In this document: positions 59,120 to 64,000 of the stretch, piece by piece
Position numbering within the stretch: position 1 is the first letter of the stretch
Layout of the letters: each line of letters opens with the position of its first letter
Origin: Leidyana gryllorum EB-2025a
Lineage: Eukaryota > Apicomplexa
Direction of reading: 5' to 3'
DNA: 64,000 nt
NCBI GenBank assembly: GCA_048772705.1
Contig: JBLWGC010000123.1
Location: 1 to 64,000 of the forward strand
Notes under the pieces: generated by a model
Told to the model about the DNA's origin: nothing
The model's database searches: none
The model's input: only the letters and a program-made list of their open reading frames with translations
Made by a program: the position numbers and the translations under genes

Positions 59120-59165
59120 GGTCGCGTAGCTCAGTCGGTTACCGGTTCGAGCCCGGGCGTGACCA
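59120..59165 (+). pseudogene. tRNA-Ile minigene lacking the anticodon arm
   Basis: Acceptor, D arm, T arm and 3' acceptor are perfect Ile; 28 bases including the anticodon arm are cleanly deleted. Confidence 0.85.
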
Positions 59166-59265
59166 AGTGAGTGGATCTCTGATAAAGAGTCGCCCTGGAC
59201 CCAAGGGAGCCCCAACATTCTGCGACCAATACGAAAGGAATTTGTTACCAAGTCCGAGCTTCCTT

Positions 59266-59337
59266 GCCGCGCCAGCTCCGTCGGTAGAGCGCAAGACTTT
59301 CAATCGAGAGACCGCGGGTTCGGACAGCGCGAGCGGT
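59266..59337 (+). pseudogene. tRNA-Lys relic
   Basis: Relic with ACTTTCAATCG at the loop position. Confidence 0.6.
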
Positions 59338-59399
59338 CCGAGTCAAGCTGCTGAACCGTATGTGAAGCCACTGCCTGCGGCATGCCGAGTTCTACCGTT

Positions 59400-59481
59400 G
59401 GCAACTTGCCCGAGTGGTTAAGGGGGTAGACTCGAAATCTACTGGGCCTGGCCCGCGCTGGTTCAAATCCAGCAGTTGTCG
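59400..59481 (+). tRNA. tRNA-Ser(CGA)
   Basis: Intact. Confidence 0.95.
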
Positions 59482-59557
59482 TGTGATGTGGTTGGAGGGG
59501 TAAACACCAACTGACGCATGAATTTCTGCAATGGTGGAAAAACAACCATGTGTCCTC

Positions 59558-59628
59558 TGCATCTGCCGGGAATCGAACCCGGGTCGTCTCGATGGCAACG
59601 AGACATTCTACCACTAGACCACAGATGC
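59558..59628 (-). tRNA. tRNA-Gly(GCC)
   Basis: Intact; T5 on the minus strand near 59538. Confidence 0.95.
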
Positions 59629-59681
59629 GTGACACCTCCATTCCTGACCACAAAGTAATGAGTCTGAGCGGGGATGCTTTT

Positions 59682-59749
59682 GGGCCTCTGACGCAACGAC
59701 CGCGCCTGACTCCAGATCAGAGTTGGGTTTTCGAATCACTCTGGGCTCA
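59682..59749 (+). pseudogene. tRNA-Trp(CCA) relic
   Basis: Loop CTCCAGA; D arm short (ACGCAACGACC). Confidence 0.72.
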
Positions 59750-59786
59750 ATCAGACTATTTTGTTTTTCCCGTGTGAGGCTCAACC

Positions 59787-59866
59787 TGAAAAGAGTGGGA
59801 TTCGGACCCACACCCTTTCGAACTGCGACTTGAAGACAGTGCCTTAGACCACTCGGCCATCTTGCC
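59787..59866 (-). pseudogene. tRNA-Leu relic, loop TTCAAGT
   Basis: Sister of 57313 with a better 5' acceptor. Confidence 0.7.
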
Positions 59867-59956
59867 GCACCGTTGTTGGCTCGTCGCTCCACGCTTTTTT
59901 GTCCGTGAGCCAAAATAGCAAGACTTCTGGGGTTGGAGGCCGGCGTGTTCAGAGCG

Positions 59957-60028
59957 TCCGAGATAGTATAGTGCTTAGTATTTCCGCCTGTCACGCGGAA
60001 GACCTGGGTTCGATTCCCGGTCTCGGAG
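59957..60028 (+). tRNA. tRNA-Asp(GTC)
   Basis: Loop CTGTCAC; D loop GTGCTTAG, T stem CTGGG. Confidence 0.92.
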
Positions 60029-60083
60029 CACAGTTGGTTTCGCTTGAGATTCTCTCCTTTGGTCCTCGGTGAAAGTTGCGAGC

Positions 60084-60156
60084 TACAGCCACCGAGGATC
60101 GAACTCGGGAATTTCTGCGTGTGAGGCAGACGTCGTAAGCACTAGACCATGGCTGC
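60084..60156 (-). tRNA. tRNA-Val(CAC)
   Basis: Loop CTCACAC on TCTGC/GCAGA. Confidence 0.9.
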
Positions 60157-60266
60157 ACGGAGCTTCCGGACTGTGAAAGCGGTGTGTGTCTCTGGAAACA
60201 GGTATCTGATGGAGGGCAGAAGGCTCGCACGGCTGCGAGGGATGACACCAAATGTCACGACCATTC

Positions 60267-60339
60267 TGCATCGCCCGTGGATCAAACACGGGACTTCCAG
60301 ATCTTCAGTCTGGCGCTCTCCCAACCGAGCAACCGAGGC
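60267..60339 (-). tRNA. tRNA-Phe(GAA), worn
   Basis: Loop CTGAAGA; acceptor and T loop changes (TTTGATC; GGGCGAT). Confidence 0.8.
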
Positions 60340-60636
60340 GGTAGGTAATCATGGAAGGCGGTGAAAATAAGGACTTACCGCGGCCGTATGTGGAGCCGAT
60401 CCTGGCCACATGACGGAACCGACAGTTGCCAACTTGCCCGGGTGGGGAACTAATGCAGATCAAACACGGGACTTCCAGATCTTCAGTCTGGCGCTCTCCC
60501 AACCGAGCAACCGAGGCGGTAGGTAATCATGGAAGGCGGTGAAAATAAGGACTTACCGCGGCCGTATGTGGAGCCGATCCTGGCCACATGACGGAACCGA
60601 CAGTTGCCAACTTGCCCGAGTGGGGAACTAATGCAG
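60281..60636. repeat. Tandem duplication of a 178-bp unit
   Basis: 60281-60458 is repeated at 60459-60636, starting inside tRNA-Phe and including a Ser fragment; differs at one base (GGGTGG/GAGTGG). Confidence 0.9.
60459..60517 (-). pseudogene. tRNA-Phe truncated by tandem duplication
   Basis: Lacks the 3' acceptor strand because the repeat unit begins inside the gene. Confidence 0.82.
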
Positions 60637-60651
60637 ATCCAGCAGTTGTCG
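60604..60651 (+). pseudogene. tRNA-Ser minigene
   Basis: 5' and 3' ends of Ser with the anticodon and variable arms deleted. Confidence 0.65.
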
Positions 60652-60756
60652 TGCGATGTGATTGGAGGGGTTAGACACCAATTTACGCATGAATCGTGTG
60701 GTGGAAATGATACTATTTTCAGCATCAAAGCCTCATAGTGGATCGAGACCGGGGAA

Positions 60757-60828
60757 GCCTTCTTAGCTCAGGGGCAGAGCATTCGCTTTCTAAGCGAAAG
60801 ATCGCCGGTTCGATCCCGGCAGAAGGCT
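60757..60828 (+). tRNA. tRNA-Thr body with anticodon TCT (Arg)
   Basis: Loop TTTCTAA on TTCGC/GCGAA, acceptor GCCTTCT/AGAAGGC and T arm fully intact. One of the best-preserved anticodon-changed genes. Confidence 0.9.
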
Positions 60829-60945
60829 TTGCTCACGAGCTTAAGGTTTTCTGGCTGGACTCTCAGTCTCAATAACGACCTGAGAGGGTTGCCAAGTTCT
60901 CAGGCCTTTTCTGCCCCCATTCGTCAGTGCAACTGTGGTCACTCG

Positions 60946-61018
60946 TCCACTGTAGTCTCGGTGGCCAGTATATGCGGCGCCAACCCGGACCATCCCGGTT
61001 CGAGTCTCGGCAGCGCAA
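60946..61018 (+). pseudogene. tRNA-Glu relic
   Basis: Mirror of 51877; loop CGCCAAC. Confidence 0.6.
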
Positions 61019-61073
61019 ATGCAAGTGGGTGTAGGCAACATACTGCATTCTTACTCCCCGGCCCATTCATCCG

Positions 61074-61145
61074 CACCGCCCACGGGACTTCAATCTGCGA
61101 CTGCAAGATTAAGAGCTTGCGCTGCACCGACTGAGCTAGGACGAC
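61074..61145 (-). pseudogene. tRNA-Lys(CTT) relic
   Basis: Loop CTCTTAA; stem and acceptor degraded (GTCGTCC). Confidence 0.65.
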
Positions 61146-61214
61146 AAGGAAAGTCTAGACTTAGTTACACTCTATTTGCCTCAGGGTGGAGCCATGTAAG
61201 TCATTGGGCAGTTC

Positions 61215-61278
61215 CACCGCAGTCCTCAGTATTTCCGCCCGTCAAGCGGAAGACCTGGGTTCGACTGCCGGTCTTACA
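61215..61278 (+). pseudogene. tRNA-Asp relic
   Basis: Mirror of 51633; loop CCGTCAA. Confidence 0.58.
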
Positions 61279-61374
61279 GCACAGCTCGTTCAGCTTTAGA
61301 CTTCGTTTGGTGCTCACTCAAAAAATGCGGTTCGGGAGCAAACCGCGATGTCCAAGGGTCGCACGACAGGCGTT

Positions 61375-61451
61375 CGCTCACTTGGTACAGCATCTGACTA
61401 CGGCGGGTGCGGCAGGTAGTCGACCGTTCGATTACCCCCTCCCCGACACTT
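61375..61451 (+). pseudogene. tRNA-Tyr-derived relic
   Basis: Mirror of 51471; ATCTGACTACGGC. Confidence 0.55.
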
Positions 61452-61460
61452 GCCTCCTTA

Positions 61461-61541
61461 TGCAAGAAGTGGGGTTCGAACCCACGCGGAATTAACCAGT
61501 GGATCTTAAGGCCACCCCCTTAACCTCTCGGGCATTCTCGC
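61461..61541 (-). tRNA. tRNA-Leu(TAA)
   Basis: Loop CTTAAGA; 3' acceptor TTCTTGC one change; inverted copy of 51372. Confidence 0.88.
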
Positions 61542-61591
61542 AATGCAGCTTCGAAATAAGTAGTCTGGGGTTCCTGCGGGTAGCCAGTGCC

Positions 61592-61644
61592 GACCATGTG
61601 AGTGGGGTCTGAACACAGCCCCTTGCCCACGAGGGCATCTTGCC
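61592..61644 (-). pseudogene. tRNA-Leu-like 5' fragment
   Basis: Mirror of 51242, with loop GTTCAGAC. Confidence 0.58.
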
Positions 61645-61648
61645 ACAT

Positions 61649-61693
61649 TCTGGTAGGCGCAAGTCTGCATGGGTGCGAATCCCATTCTGTGCA
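61649..61693 (+). pseudogene. tRNA-Leu(CAA) 3' half
   Basis: Mirror of 51193. Confidence 0.7.
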
Positions 61694-61749
61694 ACGGTAC
61701 TCATTCCAGGGCGGAATTGGCCATTACATCGTGGATCCCCCTAACATTC

Positions 61750-61823
61750 GGCTGTTCGGTCTAGTGGTATGATCCTTCCTCAGGGGGTGGAAGGAGTCCT
61801 GGGTTCGATTCCTAAAACAGCCT
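61750..61823 (+). pseudogene. tRNA-Pro relic with enlarged loop
   Basis: Nine-base anticodon loop TCAGGGGGT on CTTCC/GGAAG. Confidence 0.75.
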
Positions 61824-61995
61824 TTTTGCTAGCCGCTGACGAGGGTCTAGGAGAGTTGATACACGCATCCCCTGTCTCAAATAGGATGTCTTTCGAACTC
61901 CGCCTACCACGTCACTCGACAGCTGCTAGATTCGAACCAGTGGGGCCAGGCGATACTGACGACTCAGGTGTTTAGACAGAGAGGCTGTGGGTTGT

Positions 61996-62068
61996 GCGGT
62001 GGTGGCGCAATGGATAGCGTGTTGCCCTCCGGAGGCAAAGGTTGTGGGTTCGAGTCCCGCCCACCGGT
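61996..62068 (+). tRNA. tRNA-Arg(CCG)
   Basis: Acceptor GCGGTGG/CCACCGG (first pair mismatched), loop CTCCGGA on TTGCC/GGCAA. Confidence 0.9.
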
Positions 62069-62103
62069 CTCGTGGTCCCGCTCAACCGTGGAATCGAGAA
62101 GAG

Positions 62104-62179
62104 TGGCTGCCATTTGGAGCCATGCAGACTTGCGCCATCCAAACTCAAGTTTGGCACCGCAGGCCACCGCGATCTGTGC
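62104..62179 (-). pseudogene. tRNA-Leu(CAA)-derived relic
   Basis: GCACAGATCG start, loop CTTGAGT on CCAAA/TTTGG, CAAGTCTGCATGG; T arm lost. Confidence 0.6.
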
Positions 62180-62257
62180 CGCAGTGTTGAGCTTGAGGGC
62201 TCGAAGTGCCACTGTTGAGGAACCGAGGCTGGAAAAGTTCACTTGGGTTTAGCGGAT

Positions 62258-62329
62258 AGGCGGCTATCCCAAGTGCCAGAGAGGTGACTTTGCAGGCCAA
62301 ATGTGCGGGGGTCGATACCCAGGTGGGGG
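62258..62329 (+). pseudogene. tRNA-Ala-like relic, most complete copy
   Basis: Loop TTTGCAG; 3' half GGGGGTCGATACCCAGG is present, unlike at 11337, suggesting the ancestor was Ala-TGC. Confidence 0.65.
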
Positions 62330-62393
62330 AGCTCTCGAAGAAAAGACATCTGTGCACCATTTCTATAAGTGTGTCCACCTGCGGGGGCTCACC

Positions 62394-62442
62394 AGTGCGT
62401 CGTTTCGATCGACGGAACTCTGGGTCATGAGCCCAACACTCT
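62394..62442 (-). pseudogene. Initiator tRNA-Met 3' fragment
   Basis: Anticodon CAT and T loop ATCGAAA; acceptor 5' strand lost. Confidence 0.65.
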
Positions 62443-62487
62443 CCTCGTGTCTTTCTGAGTGCTACAGCCTCTGTCGATCTTTCGACT

Positions 62488-62557
62488 GCACTTGTGGTCT
62501 GACGGCAAAATGCGACCGTGCTGAGGTCGTAACGCGGACTGAGTTCCCGCAGGTGCA
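62488..62557 (+). pseudogene. tRNA-Gly body with loop GTGCTGA (GCT, Ser)
   Basis: Acceptor GCACTTG/CAGGTGC and anticodon stem CGACC/GGTCG are perfect as in Gly-TCC; T stem damaged. Confidence 0.68.
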
Positions 62558-62570
62558 GCCGTATGCAAGT

Positions 62571-62635
62571 CGGACGACCTGTCTATCGATCTCATCTGGC
62601 ATGTCAATGAGCACTCTACCCTTTGAGCTAGCGGT
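62571..62635 (-). pseudogene. tRNA-Ala relic
   Basis: CTAGCTCAAAGGGTAGAGTG start, loop TGACATG; acceptor lost. Confidence 0.58.
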
Positions 62636-62766
62636 CTCCAACTTAGAAGAGCTATTGCATGCCCTCCTTGATGAGTGGACAATTGCCCGTTGAGAATCTG
62701 CGGAACGCTGCTGGCAAACTCGAGTCGCACGGCTGTGAGGGATGACACCAAATGTCACAACCTCTC

Positions 62767-62839
62767 TGCCTCGGCCGTGGATCGAACACGGGACTTCCAG
62801 ATCTTCAGTCTGGCGCTCTCCCAACTGAGCTACCGAGGC
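62767..62839 (-). tRNA. tRNA-Phe(GAA)
   Basis: All stems paired; best Phe copy. Confidence 0.95.
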
Positions 62840-62954
62840 GGTAGGTAGTCACGGAAGGCGGTGAAGACGAGCACCTATCGCGGCCGTATGTGGGGCCACT
62901 GCCCGCTCAAAAGGCGAGGACTTCTGGGGTTGGAGGCCTGCGTGTTTACTAGCG

Positions 62955-63025
62955 TCCGAGATAGTATAGTGGTCAGTATCACGCCTGTCACGCGGAAGAC
63001 CCGGGGTTGATTCCCGGTCTTGGAG
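62955..63025 (+). tRNA. tRNA-Asp(GTC), worn
   Basis: Loop CTGTCAC; stem CACGC/GCGGA, T loop GTTGATT, 71 nt. Confidence 0.8.
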
Positions 63026-63141
63026 AAGTTCCAGCCCTCACAACTGCTGCAACTCAGATTTTGCCTCAGCTGGTCTGGACTTCATCCGGGATGGTACGAG
63101 TGGGAGCCGCGTATAGTAGCCGACCTTGGAGAGACGTGCCA

Positions 63142-63198
63142 TTGAAGCCAGGACTTCTTCCACCCGAAGAAAGAATCATATAGCTAGACCAAACAGCC
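63142..63198 (-). pseudogene. tRNA-Pro relic lacking the 3' acceptor strand
   Basis: As 3551. Confidence 0.72.
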
Positions 63199-63205
63199 CT
63201 CTGTG

Positions 63206-63268
63206 GGTGCCTTAGGTACTGGCAGGTTCCAAACCTGCGACTTCGTGGCTAAGAGACTTACCTCTGTA
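63206..63268 (-). pseudogene. tRNA-Asn-derived relic
   Basis: As 3623, shortened. Confidence 0.52.
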
Positions 63269-63318
63269 CAATGATGGGAGTTTGCGATAAGCTTGCAGGT
63301 GCCCAGTCGATGCATTCT

Positions 63319-63390
63319 AGCCTTCTGCCGGAATCGAACCGGCGACCTTTCGCTTACTAAGCGAATGCTCTGCCCCTAAGCTAAGAAGGC
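63319..63390 (-). tRNA. tRNA-Thr(AGT)
   Basis: Intact. Confidence 0.95.
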
Positions 63391-63477
63391 AATCCAGGCC
63401 GAAGATCACGAATCAGTCACTATTGACGGGGATTACTGAGGCACATTGCTCGAGCTGTTTCCCTTGCCGGTCCTTGA

Positions 63478-64000
63478 TGTTGTAACCCCAAGTCGCTACT
63501 CGAGGGGAACGAGGCCCAGTTCCCATCTCTGCATACTTTCGACCACAAGTCAGACTTAGAACCCAGTTAGTATTTTTGCCGACAAGTCTACCACGAATAT
63601 GTCGCACACGACGGCGCAAAACAAGAACTACGACTTGTTGTACCAAGTGCAAAAGTTATCTTAGGCCGCCTCTTGCCTAGTCCAACTCTGACTTAGCCAA
63701 CTTGCTTGCGTGTGTCTCTCGCTCTGGTGTCTCTCTCACTCCACCCATGTGCCAGTCGCTCGCACTCTTGCGGAGCCTCGCGCTGGACACACACGGTAGT
63801 TCTCCCCGACACCACACTCTGATCATTCATGTGAGTGTCTGCACAGTTACACTGTTGCAGAGAGCTCAGACCACCAGGGTGCATTTGCCTTTACGCTTTA
63901 GTAGTGGTTGCTTTACGTTCGTTAATAATGCCTTTTCACCATCTTATACATGCCCCTATATAAGTGCCAAATATGTAGGGAAGTATCCAGATGGATGTTA
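63478..64000 (-). mobile_element. Solo LTR, family A copy 5 (cut by window end)
   Basis: Starts TGTTGTAACCCC on the plus strand, so the LTR reads on minus. It interrupts the T arm of an antisense Glu gene (3' part near 63455-63477). The left duplication would be CTTGA; the right end is outside the window. Confidence 0.88.

Noticed and set aside
1-64000. CRISPR array
   Set aside because: Repeats are tRNA genes with cloverleaf structure and unequal spacing, on both strands.
1-64000. Phage or bacterial tRNA island
   Set aside because: A34 anticodons, eukaryotic initiator features, Tyr intron, lack of encoded CCA and LTR elements all point to a eukaryotic nucleus.

Overview
This window is one dense eukaryotic nuclear tRNA gene array. 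I find no believable protein-coding gene. More than 200 tRNA genes and tRNA relics lie on both strands, about one per 200-250 bp from end to end. The long open frames are read-throughs of tRNA consensus sequence; for example, peptides of the CHAEDPGSIPG type are translated tRNA-Asp.

The organism is a eukaryote, most likely a metazoan. A34 anticodons are used for the Ala, Ser, Pro, Thr, Val, Leu, Ile and Arg boxes. 3' CCA is not encoded. The initiator tRNA has an A1:U72 pair and an A-type T loop. tRNA-Tyr carries an intron, and LTR retroelements with 5-bp target duplications are present. I cannot name the species. GC content is moderate and there are no rRNA, snRNA or 5S genes.

Layout: the array is built from multi-gene modules that have been copied, inverted and reshuffled with their spacers. 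Recurrent modules are (a) Ser-GCT / Gln / Val / Asp(-) / Leu / Tyr / Ala-like / Pro / Arg-ACG / His-like / Lys / Glu; (b) Thr / Glu / Lys relic / Ser / Thr / Asp / Pro; (c) Pro / Ala / Gly relic / Asn; (d) Leu-CAA / Pro relic / iMet / Thr / Lys / Glu; (e) Gly / Ser / Cys / Trp; (f) His / Gly / Thr-CGT / Glu / Arg-TCT / Ala. Clear duplications include 402-3063 with 54907-57003 (direct), 10896-12227 with 33152-34469 (inverted), 29172-30058 with 39045-39931 (inverted), 4701-5648 with 12841-13784 (inverted), 15726-16430 with 41243-41935 (inverted), and 7723-8953 with 34910-36141 (direct).

Mobile elements: four different LTR-like families sit as solo elements with TG...CA ends and exact 5-bp target duplications. 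They are a ~603-bp family (1418, 16590, 26451, 30841 and 63478, the last cut by the window end), a 335-bp element (24923), a 306-bp element present twice through an inverted duplication (29457, 39341), and a 316-bp element (46704). Empty-site paralogues elsewhere in the window confirm the insertions at 1418, 24923, 29457 and 46704.

Function: all 20 standard amino acids are represented. Missing in intact form are Val-TAC, Leu-TAG and Sec. Many copies are visibly decaying, most have no obvious T4 Pol III terminator close downstream, and a surprising number have the body of one tRNA and the anticodon of another, including a duplicated Gln body with a CTA (amber) anticodon. Whether the array is an expressed tRNA supply or a largely silent reservoir cannot be decided from sequence.
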